A DNA stretch of 64,000 nucleotides, from the NCBI GenBank assembly GCA_000727475.1, contig KL647296.1:439991-503990 (forward strand), read 5' to 3'. The position numbers and the translations under genes are program-made. Origin of the DNA: Sarcocystis neurona. Its lineage: Eukaryota; Apicomplexa; Conoidasida; Eucoccidiorida; Sarcocystidae. Below, in pieces: positions 12,810 to 26,200 of the stretch (position 1 is its first letter; each line of letters opens with the position of its first letter). The notes below the pieces were generated by a model. That model made no database searches. It was not told the origin of the DNA and saw nothing but the letters and a program-made list of their open reading frames with translations.

Positions 12810-13960
12810 ACCAGGTCACAGTCGCGATGTGGTGCAGACTAAGCACGACGTGGTCTTTCATATGCTGCTCTGGCTTATTGTGGGGCACGACACTGTGTAC
12901 AGATCAAGCTGCTTCCTGCCGGCTCAGCCAAATGGTAGAGAACCGAGTGGAAGAAGGCGGAAATGGAATGAGGTGTGTATAGAAAACGACACGGAATAAG
13001 ACGGAAACCTGTTGTTGCAGTCACTGCTCGATATGGACAACATGGCGAGTGTGGACAAAACGAGAATCATCCGTATAGGTAAGGTAGATGTAGATCTTGG
13101 TGGCGATCCCCAGATGTTGAGATAGGCGGGCGCGAGCGTGACGGAACACACGCATGTAGGTTATGTCGGAGGGGCGGTGCTGCGATCGTCTACGGAGCAG
13201 TGGAACCTGCGGTGACTCCGGCGAAAAGTGGGGAAGATGGGTCTGCACTTCTAGGGGAAGTGTATGTGCTCGAGAAGCATATTTCATAAGAACGTAAATG
13301 GACCGCGTCCCCTGAAAAAACGATTTGTGCGTAGGAACGAAGTCGGTGCATGGTAATCGTCCCGAAGACATCTGCGTAATATTTGGTGGGAAGAGTTCTC
13401 CCCTCAGAGTTGCCTGCACTCAGCAAAGTGGCCGACGTTTCCTCTGTGGTGCTTTCCTTCCCTCGTTGCCCGTCCGCGTCGTCTGGAAGAGTCACAGTTG
13501 TGAATCAAGCAACTAGCCAGGATGGCTGTTGCGTTGTCAGTGTGGGACGTGTGACCGGTGAGTTTGAAACAATTAAACATCGTGTACAAGACGTGAGTGC
13601 ATGAGTGACCACGAGTACGTCAAGGTATCAACGCACTGCTGTGGCGTGCCGCCGTTGTACATGACAAAGCACGTGGCTGAGGGCAGTAGGATTTTCAATC
13701 GCGTAGACGGAGCTGTTCGGTCTTTCAGCTGGACGCCAGCAGTCTAGAGAGTGCTTACTACGTGCGTCTTCATAGGGCATCGCTGTGATACGTGGTGTAA
13801 AGCGCACAGCAGCAGGCGCTCCTAAATTGCGAGAACACCGCTAAAGAGTGTTCTGCCATCGCGATTATTCATCTCTTGTGAGTTGGTCGTGGGCCTGAGT
13901 TGCGCAGCTGAACTGCATCGGTCATTCACAACCTCCACGCAAAGGCAACGGGGGCACGTG
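12810..13960 (+). repeat. Diverged long repeat, copy D (truncated at its right end)
   Basis: The head anchor is at 12842-12891. The block at 13480-13600 matches B 3370-3480 and C 8300-8420. Then 13650-13730 matches B 3525-3605 (gagggcag and ctgttcgg are shared), and 13896-13950 matches B 3772-3830 (cgcagctg and caacctcc are shared). Past about 13960 I can no longer align it to B or C, so the array seems to end or to be broken by other DNA here. Confidence 0.7.
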
Positions 13961-16690
13961 CATATGCCTCATTCCCACGCCGGCTACAAAAGTGAACTAG
14001 CCTCTAAGCAGTTCCTCGGGCAATCTAGGCCCCTGATAACGAAGAGTCTTCGCCGTGGCGGCTCTCCATGTACTTTTCCTGACCCGACGAAAGATTGCAC
14101 TACGTGCTGCATAAGTAGCAGCTTGAGCGATAGATTAGCCACCTGAAGTACGCCTGCATTTCGAAGCAATATCCAAGTTACAGCGCAATGTCCTCAATTA
14201 TAGATCTAGAGCTGGCTGGTCTTCTGGGACTCCTAAAGGGTCGAGCTGCATTCCCCAAACAAGCGAATTAGGAAATATGTCACGGAAGACTACGGAATGT
14301 ACCACTCGCAACTGGAAGCTACTGAGTGGTCTGGCTGTGTTCCAAGAAGAGTCCGTTTGGACCTGATAATCGGCGGCGGTATGCGGAAAGTGCGCTTAAG
14401 GAGCTTTTATAATTCGCGGTCTTAAGACAATTTAAGTAACGTTTCCATTTGCTGCAACACTTTCAACCCTTGTTTCTTCTGCAATTCTGCGCCTCTTTAT
14501 TGTAAACGGAGCCACATAGAGGCGGTATCATTCTCAAACCTGCCGGCGGCGGTCCGCAAACCCTCATTTTCGAACCCAGCCGCAGGGCGATTCGTCATAA
14601 ATTCTGCTGCCTCCTTCAGTCGCACAGCTTCTACAAAGGAGGGAAGCACAGTACAACGCCTTACAGCTCTTTCAGGAGGGAAGAGAGCGAGGGCACCAGT
14701 ACAAGCACAAAAAGTCTGTTACCGCACGTGATCAAGACGGCAGCCTGCAGAATGGACACCGCTCCTTCAGGTATCATTGCTCCATCGGATATGTGTTACA
14801 TACGAACGACTTTAGCATGAACTGCCATAAAACGGGGAGGACAAAACTAGATGTCTAATATTTGCCAATGTACAGTCTGTGATTCTTCTCGCACCATTGA
14901 TTGTCCAACGGCTGTTAAGTCAAGAAGAGAAGTCCAAAATTCTTTGCACGTGTCCAAGTTGCGTAACGCTGCAGGGCACAGACCTCGTTTTATCAGTACT
15001 CTTTACGATTTGGAGGCAGCCACCCGAGGAGCACTGTTTCTGCTCTATCTCCTGTGTGCTTCCAGGCCTCTCCCATGTTACTTCGAGTGAACAGGAGGCG
15101 ACACTCCTGCGTACTTGGTAGTATAGAGCTACCTGCGTCTCAAGCCTTCTCTCGGTCGCATTTAGAGTGCGACTCCTCGACGGCCGACAACTGCCATCAA
15201 CTGCGTGCCCTACCTGGCACCACGTATTCGTCACCAGTACTCCTCTGGCAAGGAGGTCTGGCGGCTACAGCTGCCCAGGAGTGTGATTGCTTTGCCAGCT
15301 TACGGGTGAGCGTGTAGAAACTGAGACAAAGGCCGTCCGTCGATAGTCTACCTCCTGACACCTGATCATCTTTCCGGTCACCGAAGCTCACAAAGTGCTT
15401 TGCGATCCCGGGAGTAAGATAGAAGTTCAGGATTAGTTTAGGGCTTTGTACCCATTATTGTCCCTACTTACGTTGAGTGCTACTCCGTGCTGTTGGAGCA
15501 TGTGTGCCCTTTCGCGCTGTTGTGGTTTGTGGATCAGCACCTTATGGACGAGGCAGAACCGTTCTACTACCGCTTACGAAGCCTGACGCAACATTATCTC
15601 CGTGCTCCAACAAGGCTCCCAATTGCGTCCTCTTGTCCTGGGGAGCTTTAAGCGGACTCCGCTGTTTAGAGTTGTTACGTCAGGCAACATGCTGAGTGTT
15701 AGATCATCTGAGGAGGTGGCCTTCACCGCCGCGACGCCATTTTACGAGGGAGCAGATGCCACGAAAAGCAGAAATTCACTGTGCTGGTTGTTCGGGGACG
15801 TCAAACAGATTATTTCTGCAGAGAGGCACGCTGGACTGCATTTGAACACAGCACAAGTTAACGGAACTGCTCTAAGGAGACAACCCCGAGAAGAAAGACC
15901 CACTGAACAAGAGAAAGGTAGAGAATGCAGATATATATCAGCTGACTAAGCCCCGAAGTAATCACGCTCCCTTTTATCAGTTTTGGCTGGCAGTCCTTCA
16001 AACTGCAGGCTGGTCTGACAGGAAGGTGTACTCGCGAAGGAGTCGAAGCCCTCCGTGCGGACTGAACCTCCAAAGACAGAAGGCGAGGCACACAGGAACA
16101 GCTTCCCCCTGTAGGTGCAAACAAAATAGGACGTAGGTTCTCGTGGTGTTAATGCTTGGCACCGCTTCCAACAAGTCTTTATTCCAGTGCCGCTTCGTAC
16201 CCTGCCTCTCAAAAGCTATACCTGCGACCCGCCACCTCCCTTAAGGGAAATTCTTTTCATCATATTCTTGTGTTAGCGCCTCCTGCACCCGCCTGTTCCT
16301 CTAAGGTCAGACAGAGTGAAAGGCGGGGTGACCTTCCTCACCCTCCACCCACTATCACCAGTAATTGATTTTGTTACTTCATGCTTGTCTCATCGTGCCT
16401 TGTACGTGACATTTTCTTACCACATGTTGACAAGTGACAGCTCACAATGGTGAGGCGTGATAAAGTGCGCTCTTGCATCTGGGTACGTGATTTTTACTTC
16501 ATCACTGCCAGCCAATTCTAATACTTTCAGAAATCTAGCCACAGTACGGTCGTGTTGGACTATTTCTTTCCGGTAGGGGATTGACGCACACTGTTGAAAA
16601 CTGCCAAAAAGGCAACATAGCTTTAGGTCCGTGAAATCATGCGCAACGATTCAACCAGTGTTAGAAGCTGCTTTTGACCGCCACCTGCGC

Positions 16691-16707
16691 ATATATATAT
16701 ATATATA
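16691..16707. repeat. (AT)n dinucleotide run
   Basis: About 8.5 uninterrupted at units, followed closely by a second tatatatg stretch. A simple microsatellite. Confidence 0.85.
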
Positions 16708-19700
16708 AACAAGTGTATATATGTTGCCCTGTTCTGTAAGCTTACCCGCTTCTCTACGTGTGCTGCCTGGTTATGCTTGTGCTCCACTCTCCTTCAGCCG
16801 TTCATGATTTCTTTGTTTCCGTAGAATTTATTTGTACCGTATCTACTTTTGAACGGCTGACCCTGTAATTTCGGCGTCGTTATAATAGTCGTCTCGTCGC
16901 AACGTAGATAGCCAATTTCGAGTCAAATCTCTACCGCCATGCAGGCAGTCACTCTTGTTCCCCTGCATCATAAACTATCAAGCAGTGGGGGCGCGGTACC
17001 GGTTAAATTAACTTCAACAGGCCGAGAAAGGTTTTAAGATGCTGGATCACAGCCTTTCCTCTCTGTACTTGTTGGTCACCGCAGTAGTTTTTTCGAGGTA
17101 AAAACCTCTCCATAAGCCGCAGCAAGCCATAGGCTAGAATGGCGCATGCTGCGCCTCCCGCGACCCGTTCGAGAGACACTCTGTACAAGACAGCTACCAG
17201 TGGTACTGATATTTTAGTCCGGTGCGCGTCATGACATCTGGCATCGCCGCAGCGCTTGAGCTCAAGAACGCAAGTACTGGGAGCAAAGTATACGACGTGC
17301 GCAGTTCACGGTCCTTTAAATTCATGAATGTGTTCCTACATTTCACAGGAGACATATGGTATTTGGGACACAACACGAAGACCTCTCACGGTAGCCTCTC
17401 TCAATGCCCTTGAACCCCACCACGGTCTCATGAGTGCTGGTCCTTAGGTACAATGCTCTTGGAATGTGTAGGAGCACGTCCACCCCATCAAACAGTGCTT
17501 CGCAGCCACAGATCCCCTTTGCCTGTGTACCAATTCCAAGGTTTGATACGCACAGCAGGCCTAACGAGGATTCGCAATTATAGTTGTCAATCGTTCCTGC
17601 GTGTTACTGCACGTAAGAATGAATCAACCAGTTTAGGGAAAGCAGGTCCTCCTTCGGTCCTCGGCCCATTTGTTGAATATCCCAGTTCAGTTGCCTGCGA
17701 GTGACCGTCCATTACTTTCCGAGTGCCCACGTGACGTCTGGAACAGCAAACGCTCGGACGCACATCAGGAGAGTACTGATAGGTCATTGACTTCAGGCTT
17801 CGCCTTCACCTTTCAACTGCATTGACAGGGTAGCAGGAACGTTCGGCGCATGTAACATTTCTTTCACTCTTGTATACATTCTTAAGGTCCCTAACGTCTT
17901 ACTACGGCTGCACGGAGGCGAACGGAGAAACAACTCGATTGTCCGAGAAATTTTCCCCCGGTCGGATGAGTAAAACTATGTGTCCAGTAAATGTAGTCAG
18001 CATTCGTCGCAACCACATCACTACATCTAAACCAACAAAACTCGACAGTAATTCTGCCACTGGAACAATTCCTCGTCTGACGCCTCCGTTCTCCTCTGTA
18101 TTTTGGGTGCACTCCGGGCCTCTTTTCCATGCGCTGTATACGCAGTACTGGACCTTCGGCGACAGGTGCCGATCAGATTTACAGGCAGCGTAGCATGAGA
18201 AACACTCTTCGGATTCTCACCAAAGGTACTCCAAACAGGCAGACCTAAAGTGCAGGGAGTAGGAGCACGAACGTCTGTTTTTGTCCTGGATGCATTTGAT
18301 CTGCTCTATCACATTGCCTCATATCCGAATACCGTGACGGCGTCACCGCAGTAGTACACCCGCATTCCGGCACGGCACAAGAGGCACTCACCTGAAGAAT
18401 CAGAGGGGTGCCCGTCACAGTGTTCTGTGTGTCTATCGTACTAGAGACTCCCAGCAAGCAAACCCGTCAGGATGCTGATTCCAGTCTGAGGGCTGGCAGG
18501 TGAGCGCAAAGGGCTCCCTTGTTTAAGCTCTCCTACCTTACGGCGAACGCTGCAAAGATGATATTTTGTTACGTCATTCTCCCGGGGCGTCTTCATGGAG
18601 CCCTTGACAGGGCTATAATGGTACCGAAGTTCGTGACGCCTGATAAAGGCATGGCGTCTCTCATGGTGCCCCGTCCGCCTCACCTCTTCTTCACCAGTCA
18701 TTTGAACCACTGCGGCCCACCCCCCGCATCTGATGGAGGCGCTAATCAGGCACGCCTGCTTACACTTAAACGTTGACTCGTGGAACGCACGAGACGCGGG
18801 CTTGCCCCCCTCTTAGGGGGTAGGAAACATTTGTCGCGTGGCTGTAGCTGAAGATGGCAATTCCGTTCAGCGAGTGGAAGGTAGCTTGCTGAGAGACAAA
18901 TTCTCGGTTATACTTCAAGGCAAAGCAGGTGCCGTTTACTCCCCACTTTGACGTTTTCTTTATTCGTGACATACATTTGCAGAGGAAGCGCAGCGCAGTC
19001 AATCTACCGCAGGACCTCGCGCGCTGTCGTTACCTCAAAACATGAGGTAGACACGTGAGCGCATAGCTAGTCGTGTTTTTCCGTGGTCTACATCAGTGTC
19101 GTCAGAGAGTAGGCTGCTAACGTGGACTACCGTGCAGTGCAAATTCGTAGGCTTGCGCCAATCTTTGGAGAAAAGAAGAAAGTATAGTGTATGTCTTTTC
19201 CTTGGTTTACTTACAGTCTAGTCGGAGTAATCGGCTGTTTCAAGGACAAGGAGGAAACCATGCAACCGCACTTTTTAACGACGACGAATCAGAAAGTCAG
19301 TCGCGCCTCCGACCAGAATGGCAGGCCCAGCAGCTGTACGGAGTGAAATAGGTAGTCGTATGTCTTTGTGGTAGAAACAACTTCGCATAATGCAGCGCCG
19401 AGCGTCATTTCACAACACAGGATGGGAACCCGCAGTCCTGAAAATCATGCCAGTAAGGTGGCGTGTAAGTGAAAAGAGAGCTGCGCCACAGGAGTTCGCG
19501 AGAAGCAGTAGAATGCTTCTTTTGGTCGTGCTAGACAGCTGCTAACCTCCTCCTACCCCCAAATCAAACAAACGAAAGGCAGGGCAAGCTCCTGCCGTTG
19601 TTGCACCTGTAGAAACCGTACTAGCTTTGCTATAGTCAGTAGAACAGAGCTTCGCACAGTCAGTTTTCACCTGCTGAGCGCAGGCAGGTTGCGATAGAAT

Positions 19701-20079
19701 ACGCCGGCTTCTGCGTTGGTCAAACTGCGTACCAGTCCCTTTCTGTTCAGCAGTCCGCGCCCTCTGTGAGACACTAAGGGGGGCCTTGCGTCCTGAATTA
19801 TTAGAATGTCTGAGACTTCCAATCCCAAAGTGGAAGTCGGCGGCCCCCTACAGGGCTCTCTGGGTGAAAGTTACAGTACTTATACTGCGAGTTTCCGGCG
19901 TAAAAGGTACCGTATCCACCATACACGACAACAGAAAGGTACGGCTTCGTTTTTGCTACCCGCCGTGAGCCGACTTGGCATTTTGGATTCTCTGTTCTCT
20001 TTCAACGTGGTTGAGTAGAGATTGCCTTTCAGACAGTGCATATGCATCGATGGATTTTATTGGTTGAATGAACGTAGAC

Positions 20080-20273
20080 GACAATCCTACTGCGTCGTTC
20101 ACAAAAATCTTACATGACCAGGCGGCAGCCGTGGGGTTCAGTTGTTCAAACGTTGTAGCGTATTTGTATTACCTCTGACAATCCTGTTGCTTCGTTCACA
20201 AAAATGTTACATGACCAGGCGGCAGCCGTGGGATTCAGTTGTTCAAAAGTTGATGCGTATTTGTTTCCCCTCT
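20080..20273. repeat. 97-bp tandem duplication, two copies
   Basis: Copies 20080-20176 and 20177-20273 share gacaatcct at their start, the stretch ttacatgaccaggcggcagc in the middle and tatttgt near the end, with about ten differences. 97 is not a multiple of three, so any reading frame would shift; it is non-coding in character. Confidence 0.9.
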
Positions 20274-23200
20274 GCGTTGTGTTTGAATCACGCTCTCTAT
20301 CTTCAGCACACCGCGGAGAATTATTGCACTTTACAGTAAGGGATCACCTCTTTTGCCCACGTTAACCATCGCTACCTTTCGAACTTGTGGAGCTGTGCAA
20401 GTCCTATTCTGTCAGACAACGACTCGTTACTTGTGAGACGAGACGTAGTGAAGCCGCACGCCCGACACCTATTTGAGATCAGCTTTCACGGCCGCAAGCC
20501 TCTTGCAATGCAGCTCTTCTGGGTCGCCTCCTGTGTCCCCGTGAGGCCACTGTCTTGGCGTGTTAATCAAGTGGATAGACGGCAGCACATTGTCAAGAGG
20601 TCACCTGTTGACAGTAAAACGTAGCGAACAGGTGCACTACGTGTTGCGTGAAATTTCGGCCCGCAGACATGCATAAGTGCATGCGCTAGCTATAGGGTAG
20701 CACTGAGTGGCGAAGCATGATGTCATGCATAATTACTGAAACCTCAAACGAGGAGAGAATCAATGTTGCGTTCCTCTTCGTGAGGCAGGCGCCCATAGCG
20801 TCGCCTATGTGAGGTCGAGGACAACGTCGCCGTGACGACACTTCAGTGCGCTGACGGGCACGTGTCGCCAATATCTACGCCTTCGATTGTCGCCGGATGG
20901 GTCGGATCTTCAATAGGTCCGCCCTGCATAGCTCTCCAACTAAGCGGTCGCCTCCGCCTAGATCGGCGTCACTCTCTCGACCGACGGTGCCCCTCAGTTG
21001 TAACGCACGCGCCGTTCAGCGTTCGATGTAGGTGTGGCATATAATTCATATTCTTCCAGCGTAACTAAGCTCGCCAGACGGTGCTGCAACCTGTCTTGCC
21101 GGTCGAGGACGATAATGTACCAGTTCGACTTTGACCCAAGGAGCCAGCGAGCTACCTTTCACTGGGAGTCGCATATGCAGCGCCTCTCCAAGACACGCGT
21201 CTGAGAGGCAGCGCCATGCGGCTTGTACCGATAAGGGCCACAACGTAGGCTGAATACCTTCCTGCAGGGCGAGATTTTTTCCTTTGGAAGGCTGCTTCTA
21301 CATAAAAAGTGGTGCTCTCGCCCTTGCGTGCGTACTAGAGTGGGTGGTCTGTCCATACGTTGAATAAACCTGACCATCCTTCAAAGGAGGGAAGGAGAAT
21401 ACGTTTTTGCCTTCGCGTCGCCTCCTAACTAGTAAAAGGTGATACGTAAGCTATCGCGCTTTCTTTTTTGAAAGCCGGTTGTGAAAATATACAGCGGTAA
21501 GATGCGCTAAGGTGCAAGATAGACCAGAGGCTTTTAACGTCGCACGCCGTTCGCAGCTACACAACACAAGGATACGCCCATGTACAAAATACAGCCACCG
21601 TCACAAATGTTTCCATGCTGTCTATCGGCATGTAGGGTGCAACAGAATCAAAATTTTAGCAAAGGGCCTCACGGAATCTTGTGATCGTCTAGAGAGCAGC
21701 CTGTGTGTCTGATCTCTTTTTGTATGCCAACTACCGATTTCAGAAAATTGGCAGCATACCGTTGTAACGGCCAAAATGCGCAGCACAACCAGTTGTTGTG
21801 TCGAATCCTCTTTCTGCAGGTCTACGGTGCAAATATCGGTGTGACCTTTTGATGCCGTGTGGTGGTATGCCGCGGCAGCAACTGCTACGAATTTCCACAC
21901 TTGTACAGCGAGGTGACTGTCACAGTAGGCGAGTCCGGTGACTTGCCTTTCCCATAGTCTATTAGGCCAGCAGCATTTCATCACCGCACTGAGATGTGCT
22001 GCACTGGGCACGTGCAGCGCAATGTTTCATAATGTTCGCGCCCTTTGCAGTAGAATGTCAAATAGGAATGGCCGTCGCTTTGTCGTTCAGTTCTGACCTG
22101 GCATAGCAGAGACTGAGAGAATTTTTCAGCAGTCGAAGGCACTCCTGATGTGTACGGCAAACACGGTGCCCTAAGTGTGCAAAGCCACAATCCTTGATAT
22201 ACATTTATTAAGGACCCAGCATTCGTTGGAATCGGGTCAACAACCCTTTGACAAAAGAGGGTGCGAAACAGCGACGTGGTTCTACCACTGTTGCCCGTAT
22301 TTTCGAGCATTCAGGTAGTTTCTTGCCCTTCACAAAAATTGGAGTGCCTCTCTGGGGCATCAAGATAGCAAAGTATCCGCAACAATCAGAGAAGAGGAAG
22401 GCATTTTGACGCGCGATTACACACTGCGTCAAAACTACACAGAGGGTTTTACCTCTCGCGTCCGCTTGGATCCCGTTGTTTACCGCCTCTTGCCCCCCTC
22501 TTACCTGACGAACCCGCTGTACCTGGTTTCGAAACCTGTCTACATAGGGTACCACCACGTTGCACTTCTGGTCGTGTCTCAGATGAGCTACAGTGCTTGT
22601 ATTCACTCTCGAGTGGTTTCAAAGAATAGCTCTTCCACCTGAACCTGCGGCGCGCAATCTCGTCAACACAAGCTACACGTGCCCACAGCGGCCGTTTTCA
22701 CGGGTACAGCATTCTTGTCCTGGGTGGAGGTCACGAGCCGTTTTTGTCTCAAATTCAGGCCTTTTAGACTTCAGGATATTGATGGTAGATTGGCAACGCC
22801 CAGGCCACGAATTACCTCTTTCAGGTTTAGCGGCTTTTGTCAGTATCCTTCGCGTCCGTCTGTACTCACCGCAGGCTATAAGCCAGGTGAGTACGACAGG
22901 TCGTCGGCGATTGCCACGCAGAATGAGGTCGTTGTTCTCCACTGCCAAACAGTACTGATAGGCAGCGTCAAAAAAAGCTCTCCACTGTAGATTGAAATAT
23001 CTGCTGTAACGGCGGATGGGCGTGGACACATGTTAAGGGACGCTCGGCCATTTCGGCCTGCCCACCTGTGGTAACGTATTCTGGAATGTAACCATCAAGC
23101 ATCACAACATCGTCAATGTCAGTCTTTACCCGTCACAGACGCAGAGAACAGAAGCGACTGCCATATTCTTCACCAGTCCGGTGGGGATGCGTCTGTTTGC

Positions 23201-26200
23201 GCTACCCCAAGAATTACTAAAATACCGTGTTCATTAGTTTGCTGAACCCCGGCTTTAGGTAGTCTGTCGAACAATCATACGCTTCCCTACTCTTTGCCGT
23301 AGACGACCCCCGGGAGCTGGGCTAGCAGCCTGGCCCGTAAAAATCCGCAAGAATAACACAACCTATTATTATTTCAAAGACGAACGACGACATAGAGAGC
23401 CTGGGGCGCTTCGTCGGCATTTTGTGTTCTCGCTTCCAATTGTGGACTCCTTTGAATCCTTTTAATTTCGTATTTAGTTTGCCTCCATCGGTACACCAGA
23501 AATTTCTCGACAAATCACAGGCGAATAAGTCGACGCAGACCGTCGTACACCTCGGTCCCCCAAAGACGCTTATCGCTGCGGTCTTTAGATTTGGGAGGGC
23601 ACAGCGCTGGAAGCCGCCGCCACGGATGCTTCCGTTCAAAGTTACGGTTCAAACAAACCAGGTCAGACTCTCCAAAGACCAGCAGCAGTCGAGAAATATG
23701 GCACAAAAGCTAATGGCTCGCACAGCACAGGCACGATCTCAATGTGCAACAACGCAATTTGAGCTGTACGTCTGTGTTCGAGCACGCTTCCATGACAAAT
23801 CAAACTGTTTAGTGGAACAAGGGCACAGAAGAACTCAAAACCATTGCGTTCATTGTGAACCCATCGACCAGGCTCCCGATGTGGAGGAGAAGCGCAAAGC
23901 ATGTGGAACCCCACAACTATGGACTGGACCGGTCTTCATGGAATGACATCTTTTACGTCTAGCTTTGTTTCGTCAGGTCAGAAGACGTCCTACCAAACCG
24001 TTGGAATCGTGCATTGGCTGTGATATGTTAGGCACTGTGACACAGTTGAGGAGATCCTATGATCGGAAGCTCTTGCCCTTTTGGTTATGAAAAATTTAAA
24101 ACTCCTCACTAACGTGTCCTTGTCTCCTACGTACGCAGACGTGCCGTGAACGAGTTTCTGCGTCTCAGCGTCAGAGTCAAAAGACTGTACTCATCTCCAG
24201 TGCAGGGAGTTCCACACTATACCACGGTGGAGGTAGCGATTCACCCATGGCGTACTCGCCATAGTACACTTTTGCCACATAATCAGTGCTGTGTGCTTTG
24301 TATCTGCGGACCGTTTCCACTGCGTCACCGGCGATTGATTCTGTTCTGCTATCTGCAGCATTGCACTTAGACATGATGCTTTTGCGGACGACGCGAAAGC
24401 CGCCAGAGCTAACAAAAAGTTAGCGCAGTCTCCTTGGAACTGTGTTTCGTGCATCGTTAGCCGGAGGACCACAACTTATAAGGAAGTTGTTGGGCTGCAC
24501 TGCCAAACAGAAATCAGCAGGCGCCGCCGCCATGAGTCTTCGCGTCTGCGTCCTAAGCCTCCTGTAGTGATATACGTAGTTCAGTTGTGTTTTCACTACA
24601 CGACGTATAGCAACTTCTATCTCTGGCGTGTTTGAGCCCGCGAGTTGCGAAACAGCTGAAGAGTAGTGAAAGCAGCAACGCTATCTCTAGTGAGTGTATC
24701 TTCAACGAAGATACAGTGTCTACTGATTCAACGCTCTACATGCTTCACAACGTAGGCACGCGGTGCGCCGGCCAAACTCGCGGTGCGCATATAAACAAAC
24801 AACATAGGCGGTCTTCGGGGCTTACTTCGTGGATTTCCCTGCAACATCGGTTACGAGTGGGACTGCGTCCCGCGTGAAAGATGACACGCCCGAGGTCACG
24901 GAAGAACCCTTTGCAGGACATTCATCCGTGCCTGCTCACATCCCTTCTCAGAATAATGCACCGCTGGAATTGCAAATACACTCGAGTAAGAAAGTCACGT
25001 GTCAGCCTTGTCAAGCAACTGTCCATCTCTCATCTGTTGTGTGGGATAGATGTCGGCGATCACTCTTTCATCCTTCCTGAGGTTTACATCGACCGCTTGC
25101 CGTGCACGCCCCCACGTCCGGGCATCACCCTCACGGATTTTCCAGCATGTGGCTTTCCGAGAGGAAGTTCTTCCCCCTACGATTGTGTGATTCAGATGTG
25201 GACTGCGTTCAAGCAGAATGACGTTTCTGGCTCCCTTGCAGGTCCGCACAGCGATCCCATCACAGTCCGACTATTCTGCGGCTGCGTAGACAGGAACGTT
25301 TTGCCTTCAACGTAACTCTGCAGGCAGTCTGTCTCTGTGCCGAACATGCGGGACAAGGAGTCAATGCACATAAGCTCAAGCGTGCACCTGCAGAAAGTCA
25401 AATGTGAAATGGGGACCCTGAACTCTTAGAGGAAAGTAAGGCCGGCAATTTTTCATAGATATACAGAGCCTCCTACTATGGTGGCTGACAGGGCAAACTT
25501 TCGAGCGTAGCTGCAGTGTAGCAGGTCACGTATGTGGACACAAATCCAGTGTAACCGACTCGACCTGCCTTGCTAGACACCTGTAATCACGTATGGCGAC
25601 GGTGGCACTGCGCCGGCAGATACACTCTCGTCCAAAGCGAAGCGGCGCGCAGCCCTACACAAGCTGAACGTGCAAATTCACATCGCTCCATCATTAACGG
25701 AGCCTGCAGTCGGTCTATAATCCACGCCGCCAACGTCTTTAGGAAAATAACTGCCCGTTACTAAGACGAACTCAACCAGAACCGTTCCGCAATACATGTG
25801 ATATATCACCTCCACTACTTCACGTTAGGCGAGGTTGACATCCGGCTCACAATCCGGCTTGGGCAGGTCTAACATGATTGACTGCAACAGCGAAGAAGGA
25901 AAGCACTACAGAGAGTTGAAGACCGCAATTAAAATGCAACGACGTAGGGAGCTTCGCTTTCATCTGAAAACCTTCCTACTTGTGGCTGGAAGACTGATAA
26001 CGTCTAGAACTCGTTCTAACACCGGATTGAACTTGTAAAAGAGCTGCAGCACTCCGTGAGAGTATGGAGGTGCAGTTTCAATTCTATTACTGAAGAAAGC
26101 CCTGTAAAAAAGTAAACAACTCTGGCTACTCTCCCATGCTTATGTCCCTGAACTCTGGAACGATGCACGGTTGCAATTTTGCACGCAGTTTTTTCATTGT

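Noticed and set aside
13330..13400. Reverse-transcriptase-like peptide (KYYADVFG) on the minus strand of copy D
   Set aside because: The same site reads KYGGNAS in copy A, KYDGNES in copy C and DGNVS in copy B, so the YAD match is a chance variant. No other RT motifs are near it.
15440..17640. Isolated tttaggg heptamers suggestive of telomere repeat
   Set aside because: Single scattered occurrences only; no tandem run, so no telomeric or interstitial telomere array.
22208..23029. Minus-strand frames with protein-like stretches
   Set aside because: They sit in separate frames with no transposase, integrase or polymerase motif that I can identify, so I could not support a mobile element.
23422..23946. 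174-codon + frame in the core
   Set aside because: No recognisable domain, opposed by open frames on the other strand, and without splice or composition evidence. Not listed as a gene.
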